Shown here piece by piece: positions 11,501-26,500 of a DNA stretch of 64,000 bases. The DNA is from Chitinophaga dinghuensis (GTDB lineage Bacteria; Bacteroidota; Bacteroidia; Chitinophagales; Chitinophagaceae), in assembly GCF_003259435.1 (NCBI RefSeq), contig NZ_QLMA01000006.1:1-64000 (forward strand). The letters run 5' to 3'. The translations under genes and the position numbers were made by a program. The notes under the pieces were generated by a model. It saw nothing but the letters and a program-made list of their open reading frames with translations. It searched no databases and was not told where the DNA came from. Positions within the stretch are counted from its first letter, which is position 1; the number at the start of each line of letters is the position of its first letter.

Positions 11501-14500
11501 TGCGCCATCTATGCGCAGGTACTTGGTATAGACAGCAGCAAAATTGGTGTGGATGACGATTTCTTCCGGCTAGGAGGAGATTCTATCGTTAGTATCCAAC
11601 TGGTGAGCCGTTTGCGCCAGCAAGCAGGTATTCATGTTACAGTGAAAGATATCTTCCGCTATCGCACCATTGCAGCCCTGTACACGAATGTAATTGCAGC
11701 AGGTACCGCCTCCATCGCATTGGAAACAGAACAAGGCATCCTTTCAGGAGAAGTGCCACTGTTGCCCATACAGCGTTGGTTCTTTACAAATGCAGCCAGT
11801 GGCTTATTACCGAAGTATCATCATTGGAACCAGGCATTCCTGATCAGTGTGCCGGTATTAGATATCACCCTGCTGCAACGTACCCTGACAACCCTGCTGA
11901 ACTATCATGACGGATTACGGTTACGCTATCGTAAAGATGGTATGCAATATTATGGGGAAGAAGCTACCAGCGTGGAGATTCGCCGCCTGGATATTCGTAC
12001 GCTGGAAACGCCGGAAGCTTTACATGATGTACTTACCAGCTGGCAGGCCGACTTTAACATCTACGGAGACCGGTTATTACAGGCAGGTTACCTGGAAGGT
12101 TACGCCGATGGGCGTGCACGCCTTTTCCTGGCTGCGCATCACTTGTTGATAGATACCGTAAGCTGGCGTTTGCTGGTGGCAGATATGGAACGTATTTACA
12201 ATCATTTGCTGGAGGTACCGGCAATGGATATACGTTCTCTGATAGGATGGTTAGGCCCTAAAGGCAGCAGTTATCGTCAATGGACTACGCTGATTTCCGG
12301 CTATGAGTTGCCAGTGGCGGAACAGGAATACTGGTCTGAATTATTACCAGGTATAAAAGCAGGTAATACACTTTTAGAAAGTTTGTCTGCCCCCAACGTC
12401 AGCTATTCCTCGCTGCTATTGGATGCCAAATATACGGAGCGCCTATTGCGGGAAAGTCACCATGTTTATAACACACAAATCAATGATATCTTATTAAGTG
12501 CGCTTGGTGTTGCCTTGTCGCGTATCACCGGAGAGAACAGCCATTATGTTTTGCTGGAAAGCCACGGCCGTGAGGCACTTGCCCGCGCTATTGATATCAC
12601 CCATACCAGTGGCTGGTTTACGACCATGTATCCAATACATCTCCAAAACCAAGGAGATGATTACGGAACGCAATTGGTAACCGTCAAGGAAATGCTGCAA
12701 GCTATACCGAATAACGGTATCGGCTATGGGATACAGACAAGTTATCAGCCAGAAGGATTACCGCGCATCTGCTTTAACTATCTGGGGCAGTTTGATACCC
12801 AGGAAATAGCGGCTGGTAGCGGATGGCAACTGACAGGCGAAGATAGTGGCGGACAGATAGATCTTGCCAATGCCGGGTATTACCTGATCAACATCTATGG
12901 GCTGGTAATAGGAGGACGCCTCCAGTTTAATTTCTATGGAAGTATAGCTGCCGATCTGCTGACGAGACTTGGAACAGCCTATCAGCAGGTATTGGAGGAG
13001 ATGATTGACTGGTTGGGAAATACATCCCGTACCTGGCTGACAGCCAGCGATGTGGATCATATTATCCCGAATACCTGGTTGTCGAAGTTACAGTTACAGC
13101 GAGAGATTACCGGCGTTTACCTGGCAGGTAGCTTACAGGAAGGATTTATCTATCATGCCTTACGCCAGGGAGAAGTAGATGATGCATATCGGGTGCAGTT
13201 GCTATGGGATTACCAGCATATCATCCATCCGGCATTGCTGGAACAGGCCTGGCAATATGCGCAGCAGCGCTATAGTACGCTGCGGTTGCGCTTTGCCTGG
13301 GACCATGAGCTGGTACAGATCATCGACCGCCAGGGACATACAGAATGGCACTACCTGGATATCAGCCATCAAAATGAAGCTGACCAGGATGCTCATCTGA
13401 AGGAACTGATGGCAAAGGATCGCAGATTGCCATTCGATTTGCAAATGGGTAACCTGTTTCGCATCTACCTGGTGAAACGCGGAGAACAACAGTGGAGCAC
13501 CCTTTTCAGCAACCACCACGCCATTCTGGATGGATGGAGTATGCCATTGTTACTCAATTATGTCCATGAAGTGTATTTGCAGCTGGTGAAAGGGGATGCT
13601 GTGATTGTAAAGGAAGACGCGAGCTACGCAGCAGCACAGCATTACCTGCAACAACACCGGAACGAAAATGATGCTTACTGGAGGGCTGCAGTTAGTCAGT
13701 TGGAAGAACAGGAAGATCTCAGCAGTTTACTGCGCGCAGATCAGCGGCATATCCAATTATCGGCATATCGACATGTATTACAGCCAGCCGCTCAGTCGCT
13801 GGAAATCAGTGGTACGCGCTATGAAGCGCTGAAACGGTTATTAGGGGCGCATGGTATTACGCTCAATGCCATGCTGCAATACTGCTGGCACAGACAACTA
13901 AGTCTATATGGCAATACCCATACCACTGTTGTAGGTATGACGGTTTCCGGCCGTAATCTACCGATTAACGATATAGAACAATCCGTCGGTTTATATATCA
14001 ACACCTTGCCTGTAATCATGGAACATGATGCAGGCAGTGTATTATCCGCCATCAAACGTTTACAGGGGCAGATAGCAGAAGTGAATAGTCGCAGTGACAT
14101 CAACCTGTCGCGTTTACAATCTGGTGGAGAGCGCCTCTTCAGCAGTTTGTTTGTATTTGAAAACTATCCGTTGCCGGCAGGAGAGGAAGGGACATTGTCC
14201 ATCCGGTTCAGAGGAAGCGTAGAGAAACTGGATTATCCACTGGCAGTAGTGGTAGTAGAGCGTGGCCCGGAGATTAGTTTTACGATCAAATATGCAGCGG
14301 AGTTATTCGATGACGCCATCATTACACAGTTGTTATCTGGTGTGGAACTGATCCTGGATCAGTTAACTGCGCATCCGGATATCGCCGCTTCATCGTTGGT
14401 ACATCTGCGCGAAGCGCAATACCAGCAAATGATCCGGGAATGGAATCATACAGCTGTTGAATATGTGGCGGATAAAACTATCCATCAATTATTTGAGGAA

Positions 14501-17500
14501 CAAGCAGCGGCCACTCCTGATAATATCGCAGTGATATATGGAGATATACAGTTGTCTTATGCCGCATTGAATACAACATCTAATCAGCTGGCTGCGTGTC
14601 TGCGTGAGCGTTATAGCATACAGCCAGGCGATCTGGTGGCTGTTTGCCTGGATCGCTCTGAACATATGATCATTGCTATTCTTGCGATACTGAAAGCAGG
14701 AGCTGCTTATGTGCCTATGTCGCCGGATTATCCGGATGAACGATTAGCTTATTTGCTAAAGGATACCGCTACCAGGGCCGTATTGACAAATTTGGTTTAC
14801 GAGGAGCGACTTACACCACTGAAAGCCGGTTTACCTGTGGATATAGTATGCATTGATGCAGCAGAAAAGCAGCAGGAATTGTATGGTTATCCCGTGGAGA
14901 ATGGTGCACTAAATATCGATGCACATCAGCTGGCTTATGTAATTTATACTAGTGGAACTACCGGCCAGCCAAAAGGCGCTATGATCGAACATCGCAATGT
15001 ATCCCGCTTGTTCCATGCTACCGCAGCCTGGTATAATTTCGATGACACAGATGTCTGGACCTTATTCCATTCCATTGTATTTGACTTTAGCGTATGGGAA
15101 ATCTGGGGCGCCTTATTTTATGGCGGTAAGCTGGTAATTCCCTCTACAGCACAAACAAAGGACACCGGTCTTTTCTACGACCTGTGTGAGCGGGAAGGCG
15201 TGACGGTACTAAACCAGACGCCAGGGGCATTCTATCAGTTCATCGCAACGGCGCAACAAAAAATTGGTCGGCTGACTCAACTACGCTATGTGATCTTTGG
15301 TGGCGATGCACTGAACCTGGCCCAGTTGAAACCCTGGTACGAGCTATATGCTGACGATGCGCCATTGCTCGTCAATATGTATGGTATCACGGAAACAACG
15401 GTGCATGTGACTTTTAAAGCGCTGCATATATCAGAATTAGACAAAGGTTCCCTGATAGGCCGCGTGATCCCTGATCTGCAGGCATATGTGCTGGATGAAT
15501 ATATGCACCCGCTGCCTCCGGGAGCAGTAGGGGAATTATATGTAGGCGGCGCCGGCGTGTGCCGCGGCTATTTAAATCAACCATCACTAACGGCTAAACG
15601 ATTTATTGCAGATCCGTTTGTAGGCGGCGATGCACGATTATACAAAACAGGAGATCTGGTAAGACAATTACCAGATGGAGAACTGGAATACATTGGTCGC
15701 GCCGACTTCCAGGTAAAAATCAGAGGTTACCGTATAGAATTAGGCGAGATAGAATACCGCCTGGCTACCTATCCGGGCGTCAAGCAGGCAGTCGTACTAG
15801 TGAAAGAGCAGAACGGAAGCAACAAGTATCTGGCGGCCTATTATGTGTCTGATGAAGCGCTGGATCATAATGCTGTCCTGGAATACCTGGGATCTTATCT
15901 GCCAGAGTACATGTTACCTGCAGTGTTAATTTATCTGGAACAGTTACCATTGACCATCAATGGTAAGCTGGACCGTCGTGCTTTGCCTGAGCCTGTATTT
16001 ACTGACGGCGACCATTATCGTGCACCTGAGAATGAGACGGAGACAGCTATATGTGCCATTTATGGGGAAGTACTAGGAATAGCGCCGGAGAAAATTGGAA
16101 CAGAGGATGATTTCTTCCGCTTGGGTGGCAATAGTATTATGGCTATCCGACTGATGAACCGGTTGAATACGGTATTGGATATACGAACAAGCGTGTCCAC
16201 TATATTCAATAGCCGTACCGTTCGCAGCCTGGCAGCAGCGTTGCAAAAAAGTGCGGCAGATCATGTCGCCATCACGGTTCCTGTTATCCATGCGCCAGAG
16301 GAGCAGTTGTTATCTTTTGCACAGGAGCGCTTATGGTTTATAGAAAATTATGAGGGTGGTAGTAATGCTTATAATGTACCGCTGGTGCTGAAATTGGAGG
16401 AGCCGGTGAATACGGAAATCCTGCTACAGGCATTGCGAGCTGTTATTCATCGTCATGAGGTGCTAAGAAGTAAGATCAGTACTACCCAAGCCGGACGGAG
16501 TTTCCAGCAGGTAGAGGACGATACCTTGTATCCAATCCACATCCTTCATAGAGCGTTGGCCACAGAAGCGCAGCTGGATAAAGAATTGATAGCTCAGTCG
16601 AACTACATTTTCCGACTGGATGAGGAATTGCCGATTCATATCCTACTTTATACGCTTCCTCAGCAACAGCATTACCTGAGCATCGTGTTGCACCATATTG
16701 CATTTGACGGATGGTCTGCTGATATTTTGCTGCGCGACTTATCGAATTATTATCACTATTACGAATATATTGCCGAGGGAGATATACTATCGGCAGAAAA
16801 ATATCTTCCTGCGCCATTGCCTTTACAGTATAAGGATTTTGCTTTATGGCAACGTCATTACCTGGAAGGAGCAGTATTGGACAGACAATTGTCTTATTGG
16901 AGGAATAAGTTATCGGATTACGAAACCTTGTATCTACCAACGGATAAGCCACGTCCCGCACAATTCGATTATGCGGGCGCGGATGTATCATTTTTCCTGG
17001 ATAAAGCTGCCAGTAATGATCTGAGGGCACTTTCCAGTGAACTGGAAGTCAGCGTGTATAGTGTGCTCTTGAGCGGTTACTACTTGTTGCTGAACGCTTA
17101 CAGTAATCAGCGGGATATTGTGGTGGGGAGTCCGGTTGCTAACCGTCATTATGGAGAGATAGCAGACCTGATTGGTTTCTTTGTGAATACGCTGGCCTTA
17201 CGGGAGGAGGTAGATCCGGAACAAAAGGTGGCAGACTTCATCCGCCAGGTGGGCAATGCGGTGATGGAGGCGCAAATGCACCAGGATCTTCCGTTTGAGA
17301 AGCTGGTGGATGAATTGCAGGTAGAGCCGGATGTATCTCGTCATCCGGTATTCCAGACCGTATTCAGTATGCAGTCTTTTGGAGACCAGAAGGGAACAGG
17401 CGAACTATTCCAGCTATATCGGCCATCCGGGCAGTATAATGTCGCTAAATACGATCTGACGGTGTTATTGGATGATAGCAACGAAGAAATTAGTGGCGTC

Positions 17501-20500
17501 TTTAACTATGCCACCGCATTGTTTGATGCGGATACCATCACTGGATTTATTACTACCTATACCACTATTCTGTCGCAATTGGTGGTGAGTAAAAAAGGAC
17601 AACTCCAATCACTGCATTTCCTGGATGAATCAGGAATAGCTACCACATTGGGCTTTAGTAAAGGAGTGGAGCAGGCATATGCTACGGATAAAACCATCCA
17701 CCAGTTGTTTGAAGAACAGGTGGCGGTGAATCCTGATAACATCGCACTGGTCTTTGAAGGCACGCCATTGTCCTATGCAGCATTGAATGCGAAAGCTAAT
17801 CAGCTGGGTACGTATCTGCGTGAGCGTTATAGTATTCAACCAGACGATTTAATCACACTTGTGCTTGATCGTACGGCTGATATGCTGGTGGCTATTTTGG
17901 CGGTATTAAAAGCAGGAGCAGCCTATGTGCCGGTATCGCCGGAGTATCCGGATGAACGTGTACGTTACATCCTGGAAGATACGCGTACCAAGGTCGTACT
18001 GACAAATGAAATACATGTAGGAAGATTGCAAGCGCTGGATATTACTGCTGCTATTGAAGCAGTTGATAGCGCACATTTATGGAGTGAGACCCTCGCCGGT
18101 TATGACGCCAATCCTCTTACACCGCTGGCAAGCGCAACAGATCTGGCCTATGTGATTTACACCAGTGGTACTACAGGCGCGGCCAAAGGTGTAATGGTGC
18201 AGCATCGCAGTGTGATCAACCTGATCAGCGCACTGGTACCAGTACATACCTTGGACAAACATCAACGAGTAGGCTGCTATTCCAACTATGTATTTGATGC
18301 ATTTGTATATGAGGCTTTCCCTGCTTTAGCGAATGGGAATACCTTGTACCTTTATGCAGATAATATCAGAACCGCTCCTGATGCGCTGCGCGAATATATC
18401 AGTCAACAGCGTATATCCGTTACATTTATTCCGCCGGTATTACTGCGTGAATTCTTATCTGCGCCTACCAATCTATCCTTGATATTTACGGGCGGTGAAC
18501 AATTACCAGATCTGAGTGATCTGACCTTCGAGACTACTATCCTCAATGAATACGGCCCTACCGAAGCTACTGTTTGTGCCACTATACATCCTTACCAAAA
18601 GGGAGACAGCACCGCTAATATTGGTCGCCCATTGGCCAATACCACCGTGTATGTACTGGATGAGGCGGGCCGACCAGTGCCTATGGGCGCCATCGGGGAG
18701 CTGCATATTGGCGGAGCCGGCGTAGCGCGTGGTTATCTGAACCAACCAACATTGACGGCTACACGATTTATTGCCGATCCATTTACAGTTGGCGATGCGC
18801 GGTTATATAAAACCGGGGATCTGGTAAGACAATTACCTACCGGTGATCTGGAATATGTTGGTCGTGCCGACTTCCAGGTGAAAATCAGAGGGTATCGTAT
18901 AGAGTTAGGCGAGATAGAATCCCGTCTGGCCAGCTATCCTGGCATTAAGCAAGCAGTGGTGCTGGTGAAAGAACAGCAGCAACGCAACAAATACTTGGTC
19001 GGCTATTATGTATCCAATTCTGCATTGAATCATGAGCATATATTGGAGTTCCTGGGATCTTATCTGCCAGAATACATGCTACCAGGCGCATTGGTGCATC
19101 TAGTGCAGCTACCATTGACTATCAATGGAAAGCTGGACCGCCGCGCCTTACCGGAGCCAGTATTTACGGAAAGTGATCATTACCGTGCACCGGAGAATGA
19201 TACAGAATCCATGATGTGTACCATCTATGCACAGGTCCTGGGTATTGATAGCAATAAGGTAGGTATTGATGACGACTTCTTCCGACTGGGAGGGGACTCT
19301 ATTGTGAGCATCCAGTTAGTGAGTCGTTTGCGCCAACAAGCAGGTATCCATGTCGCCGTAAAAGATATCTTCCGTTATCGTACCATCGCTGCACTGTATA
19401 CAAATGTGATTGCAGCAGGTATTACAGCAGCCGTTCTGGATACGGAACAGGGCATCCTTTCTGGTGAAGTACCATTGTTGCCAATACAGCGCTGGTTCTT
19501 TACCAATGTTACCAGCGGCTTGTTGCCAGCTTATCATCATTGGAACCAATCATTCCTGATCAGTGTACCGGTATTGGATATACAGCTGCTGGAACGCACG
19601 CTGATAGTGCTGTTGAACTATCATGATGGATTGCGATTAAAATATCGTCCTGATGGTACGCAGTATTATGGAGGGGAAGTCGCCAGCATAGATATTCATC
19701 GCCTGGATATTAGTACACTGGAGACGCCAGAAGCTTTGCATAACGTACTTACCAGTTGGCAGGCTAACTTTAACATCTATGAAGACAGGCTACTACAGGC
19801 AGGTTACCTGGAAGGTTATGCTGATGGTCGGGCACGCCTCTTCCTGGCAGCGCATCACTTGCTGATAGATACCGTAAGTTGGCGTATGCTGGTGGCTGAT
19901 ATGGAGCGTATTTACAATCATCTGTCTACCGTATCAGTAACGGATATACGCTCTTTAATAGAATGGTTAGGGCCTAAGGGAAGTAGTTACCGTCAGTGGA
20001 CTACACTGATTTCCGGCTATGAGTTACCAGTGGCGGAGCAGCAATACTGGTCTGCCTTACTACCAGGCATCAAGAAAGGTAATGCACAACTGGAACATTT
20101 GTCTGCCCCAACTACCAGCTATGCATCATTGCTACTGGATGCCACCTATACCGGGCGCTTACTACGTGAAAGTCACCATGTTTATAATACTCAAATCAAT
20201 GATATTTTATTAAGTGCCTTGGGGGCAGCTCTATCACGCATCACGGGAGAAAATAATCATTATATCTTGCTGGAAAGCCATGGCCGTGAAACCCTTTCAA
20301 GCTCCATAGATATTACCCATACCAGTGGCTGGTTTACGACCATGTACCCCATACATCTCCATAGTGAAGGAGAGGATTACAGTAAGCAATTGGTAGCCAC
20401 CAAAGAAATGCTACGTGCAGTACCTACTAACGGTATCGGCTATGGGATATTTACTGGCTACCAACCAGATGGGTTACCGCGTATCAGCTTTAACTACTTA

Positions 20501-23500
20501 GGTCAGTTCGATACCCAGGAAAGCTCAGCTGGTAGCGGATGGCAGTTGACAGGAGAGGACAGCGGAAGACAAATAGACGCTACGAATGGAGATCATCATT
20601 TAATCAATATCAATGGACTGGTGATAGGAGGACGGTTACAATTCAATATCTCCGGAGGTTTGGCGGCTGATCTGCTCACAAGCCTGGCAGCCACCTATCA
20701 ACAGGTCCTGGAAGAGATGATTGACTGGCTGAGTAATACATCCCGCACTTGGCTGACAGCCAGCGATACAGACAATATTATCTCCAACGATTGGTTAAAT
20801 AGATTACAGTCGCGGCAAGAAATTACTGGCGTTTACCTGGCAGGCAGCTTACAGGAAGGCTTTATCTATCATGCTTTGCGACAAGGAGATGTAGATGATG
20901 CCTACCGGGTGCAATTGCTGTGGGATTACCATAACGCCATCAACCCGTCGTTGCTGGAACAAGCCTGGCAATATGCGCAACAGCGCTACAGTACACTACG
21001 TCTCCGTTTTGCCTGGGAGCAAGAACTGGTGCAGATTGTAGACCGTCATGGACATACAGAATGGCACTATGAAGACATCAGTGAGCTGAACGAAGCCGGC
21101 CAGGAAGCATACCTGAATGAATTGATTGCAAAGGATCGTGAGGTACCTTTCAATTTGTTGACAGGGAACCTGTTCCGTATATATCTGGTGAAACGGGGAA
21201 CGCAACATTGGAGTACCCTTTTCAGTAACCACCATGCCATACTGGATGGATGGAGTATGCCCATACTCCTCAATTACGTCCATGAAGTGTATCTACAGTT
21301 GCTGCAAGGAATCGCAGTTGTGGTAAGGGAAGACGAGGGTTATGCCGCAACACAACGTTACCTGCAACAACACCGGAACGAAAATGAAGCTTTCTGGAAG
21401 GCAGCTGTTAGTCAGTTAACGGAACAGGAAGATCTCAGCAGTTTGTTGCGTCCAGACCAGCGGCATATCCAACTATCGGGATACCGTCATGTATTGCAGC
21501 CAGATGAGCAAGTTTTAACGATTAGTGGTGCCCGTTATGAAGCATTGAAACAGTTGTGTGGCATTCATGGCATTACGCTGAATGCGGTGTTACAATACTG
21601 CTGGCACAGGCAGCTCAGCCTATATGGTAATACCCGAACAACCGCAGTGGGTATGACTGTCTCCGGCCGTAACCTACCTGTTAACGATATAGAACATTCT
21701 GTAGGGCTGTATATAAATACTTTGCCGGTAATCATGGAACATGATGCAGACAGTGTATTGTCAGCTATAAAACGCTTGCAGGCACATATAACGGAGGTGA
21801 ACAGTCGCAGCGATATCAACCTGGCCCGTTTACAGTCTGGAGGAGAACGGCTGTTCAGCAGTCTGTTTGTATTTGAAAACTATCCATTGCCAGCAGGAGA
21901 GCAAGGGACATTGTCGCTTCGGTTCAGGGGAAGTAAAGAGAAACTGGATTATCCACTGGTTTTAGTAACAGCGGAACGTGATCAGGTAATCAATATGGAG
22001 CTGAGGTACGCTGCAGAACTATTTGATGAAGCTGTCATCAGGCAGTTGCTGGCTGGAGTGGAATTGATTCTGGATCAACTGATCGCACAACCGGACATCG
22101 TATCCTCATCGTTGGCGCATCTGAACGAAAGGGAATACCACCAACTGATCTATGACTGGAATAATACTGTAGGTGAATATCCTGCAGATAAAACCATCCA
22201 TCAGTTGTTTGAAGAGCAGGTAGCAGCGAATCCTGAAAACATTGCACTGATATATGGAGATACACAGTTGTCATATGCCGCATTGAATGCCAAAGCCAAT
22301 CAACTGGCTACGTGTCTGCGTGAGCGTTATAATATTCAACCAGACGATTTGATCGCACTGGTACTTGACCGTACCGCAGATATGCTCATCGCCATCCTGG
22401 CCGTGTTAAAAGCCGGGGCTGCGTATGTTCCTATATCGCCGGAGTACCCCGATGAACGTATCCGTTACATCCTGGAAGATACTGGTACCAAGGTGTTGCT
22501 GACGAATGAACGTCATGTAGAAAGATTGCATGCAGTGGATACCGCTGCGAGCATAGTGCCAATTGATAGTGTTGACTTATGGAACGGAATACTAGCAGGC
22601 TATGAAACCCGGAATCTTATTCCGCTGGCAGCCGCTACAGACCTGGCTTATGTAATCTATACCAGTGGTACCACCGGCGCCGCCAAAGGTGTAATGGTAC
22701 AGCATCGTAGCATGATTAACCTGATTGGCGCACTGGTGCCGCTGCATACTTTGAATGAACATGAACGGGTAGGCTGTTATTCCAACTATGTATTTGATGC
22801 GTTTGTCTATGAAGCCTTCCCTGCATTAGCCAATGGTAATACCTTGTACCTGTATCCGGATGGTATCAGAACAGCCCCGGATGCATTACGCGCGTATATT
22901 AACCAACAGCGTATATCCGTTACATTTATTCCGCCGGTGTTGCTGCGTGAATTCTTAGCGGCACCTACCGGTTTATCCTTGATATTTACGGGCGGTGAAC
23001 AATTACCAGATCTGAGTGATCTGTCTTTTAATGCCACTATTCTCAACGAATACGGCCCAACAGAAGCAACGGTTTGCGCTACTGTGCACCCTTACCAACA
23101 GGGAGACAGTACCGCTAACATTGGCCGTCCACTGGCGAATACAACTGTTTATGTGCTGGACGCTGTCGGCAGACCAGTGCCACTGGGCGCCATCGGCGAG
23201 CTCTATATTGGTGGGGATGGTGTTGCCCGGGGCTATCTGAACCAGCCATCGCTGACGGCTACACGCTTTATTCCAGATCCATTCACTGGCGGTAATGCAC
23301 GATTGTACAAAACCGGAGATCTGGTAAGACTATTACCAACCGGCGATCTGGAGTATGTTGGTCGTGCCGACTTCCAGGTAAAGATTAGAGGTCATCGTAT
23401 AGAATTAGGAGAGATAGAATTCCGTCTGGCCGGCTATCCGGGCGTAGAACAAGCGGTGGTGCTGGTAAAAGAATTGGCAGAAGGTAACAAATACCTGGTT

Positions 23501-26500
23501 GGCTATTATGTGTCTGATGAAGCGATTCATCATACTTCTATCCTGGAATACCTGGGAGCATACCTGCCTGAATATATGTTACCAAGCGCATTGGTGCATC
23601 TGGAACAGTTACCGCTGACCATTAATGGCAAGCTGGATCGCCGCGCCTTGCCTGAGCCGGTGTTTACGAATAGTAACCATTACCGTGCGCCGGAGAATGA
23701 GATGGAAACCGTCATTTGCGCGATCTATGGAGAAATACTGGGAATAGCGCCGGATAAGATTGGAACGGAGGATGATTTCTTCCGCTTAGGTGGTAACAGT
23801 ATCATGGCTATACGTTTAATGAACCGGATAAATACGGTAATGGACATACGTACTAGTGTGGCCACGATATTTACCTGCCGTACCGTTCACATGTTGGCCG
23901 CTCATTTGTACAACGACGCAACTGAACAGGTAAGCATCACTATACCCAGCATCACTTCTCCTGAAGAACAAATATTATCCTTTGCCCAGGAACGGTTGTG
24001 GTTCATTGAAAATTATGAAGGTGGCAGCAACGCTTATAACATTCCACTCGTCATGGAGTTGGAACTTGATGTGCAGCAGGAATGCCTGGTGCAAGCATTA
24101 CGTACCATTGTTCAACGTCATGAGGTATTCAGAAGTTTGATCCAAACAGGTAAAGACGGCCATGGTTATCAGGTTGTAATGGATGATAGCGTTTATCCAT
24201 TACAAGTTACAAAGAAGCAATTGTCAACGAAGCAAGAGCTGGATGAAGCACTTGCATTAGAGGCGAATCATATTTTCAGATTGACAGAAGAATTTCCAAT
24301 ACGGGCACACATATACAGCGTATCAGGTAAATATTATCTGAGTCTGTTGCTGCATCATATTGCATTCGACGGCTGGTCTGCGGATATTCTGCTGCATGAA
24401 TTGCAGCAACATTATTATCGTTATTTGGCATTGCAAGCCAATGATGCTGTAAAAGCTGCCGGCTTTGCTATGCCTGCATTACGGTTACAGTATAAGGATT
24501 TTGCACTGTGGCAACGTCGGTACCTGACGGGAGCGACATTAGATAAACAATTATCTTACTGGAAACAAAAATTGTCAGGCTTTGAAACGTTGCATCTTCC
24601 TACAGACAAACTACGTCCTGCACAGATCAGTTATGAAGGGGCAGATATTGCTTTTGTTATAGACAAAGTAACAAGCGATAATTTACGGTCTGTCTCCCGC
24701 GAATTGGGAGTGAGCATGTATAGCCTGCTGCTGAGTGGTTACTATTTGTTATTGAGTGCATATAGTAATCAGCGGGATATTGTAGTGGGTAGTCCGGTTG
24801 CTAACCGCCATCATGGGGAGATAGCAGACCTGATTGGTTTCTTTGTCAATACCCTGGTTTTACGTGAAGAGATAGATCCGCGGCATACCATAAAAGATTT
24901 TATTCGCCAGGTGGGCGCTTCGGTGATATCAGCACAGCTGCACCAGGATCTTCCGTTTGAAAAACTGGTGGACGAGTTGCGGGTGGAACCGGATACATCG
25001 CGACATCCGGTATTTCAACATATTTTCAGTATTCAGCATAAAGGTCTGGAGGCGTTTGATACAGCGGGACTCTTTGCGCCGTATATGGATGGCGACCATT
25101 ACACTGTTGCTAAGTATGATCTGAGCGTTATGTTGGATGATAGCGGTCAGGAGATCCGTGGCGCCTTCAACTATGCAGTAAGCCTCTTTGACACCGCTAC
25201 GATTACGGGGTATATTAACACCTATACAGCCATATTGGGCCAATTGGCTACTGCTGGCAATGATATGCAGATTAAATCGCTGCAATATCCGGCAGCGGTA
25301 TTGGAGCCGGTAAATGATATCTTGCCAATATTCCCAACAGACAAGCCTGTTCACCGGTTGTTCGAAGAACAAGCGGCGGCAGATCCTGCAAGAACGGCGG
25401 TGGTTTGTGGAGATGTACAGCTGTCTTACGCAGAACTAAATACTCGTGCAGATGAATTGGCTGCCTATATACGTGACCGTTATGAGTTGCAGGCAGACGA
25501 TCTGGTAGGTATTTGCATGGATCGCTCTGAGCATATGCTGACGGCCGTTCTGGCGGTACTCAAAGCGGGTGCTGCTTATGTTCCTATAGACCCGGGTTAC
25601 CCTGATGAAAGGATCGCCTATATGCTGTCGGATACAGGAATGCAGGTAGTCTTGACAAATGAACAGCATGCACCTCGATTGTCAGCATTATCTGCGGCCG
25701 TAACCGCCGAGGTAATTGGAGACCAGCGTTTTGAGTACGAGCAGGTGGAGCTACCGGCTGTAATAACAGACCCTGAGCAGTTGGCCTATGTAATTTATAC
25801 CAGCGGCACTACCGGTCAGCCGAAAGGGGTAATGGTGGCGCATCGTAATGCAGTCAACTACCTGTTTAATATTGCGGATGTATTACCGAAAGACCTGGCC
25901 CGCGTTGATTTTTCTGGTAATTTATCTTTTGATCTATCGGTAACGACTACCCTATATCCTTTGTGCTTCGGAAAAACGGTGTACATTTTTGAAGGCAGCA
26001 TAACAGATGTGGCGGCTTATGAGCAGCATCTGATCACGCACCAAATTGAACTGGTGAAGAGTACGCCGGCCTACCTGTCGTTGCTGAATAATCCGAAAGT
26101 ACGTGTGAATACGGCTATTGTGGGAGGAGAGAAATTGTTGCGCCATCAGATCAGCCGTATTCTATCCCATTTTAGCACCATCATTGATGAATATGGACCA
26201 ACAGAGACGACGGTAGGCGCCACTTACTTCCGTATAGACGATACCGTTACAACGTTTTCTATCGGCAAGGCGTATGCTCATTACAATACCTATGTGTTGG
26301 ATACGGAGCTTCGTGCAGTACCAATCGGGGCTATTGGAGAGCTTTACATTGGCGGAGCAGGGGTTACGCGTGGATATCTGAACCGGCTGGAACTGACCCG
26401 TGAACGCTTCATCAATCATCCTGCTGGTGCTGGTCGCCTGTATAAAACCGGCGATGCGGTAAGATACCTCCGTGATGGCAACCTGGAATATATTGGTCGT

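Noticed and set aside
16482..17030. 182-codon antisense open frame inside the NRPS
   Set aside because: Mirror of a strongly coding C/A region; low-complexity shadow with many rare-looking residues. The same holds for other antisense frames such as 26162-26671, 13202-13519 and 51254-51742.
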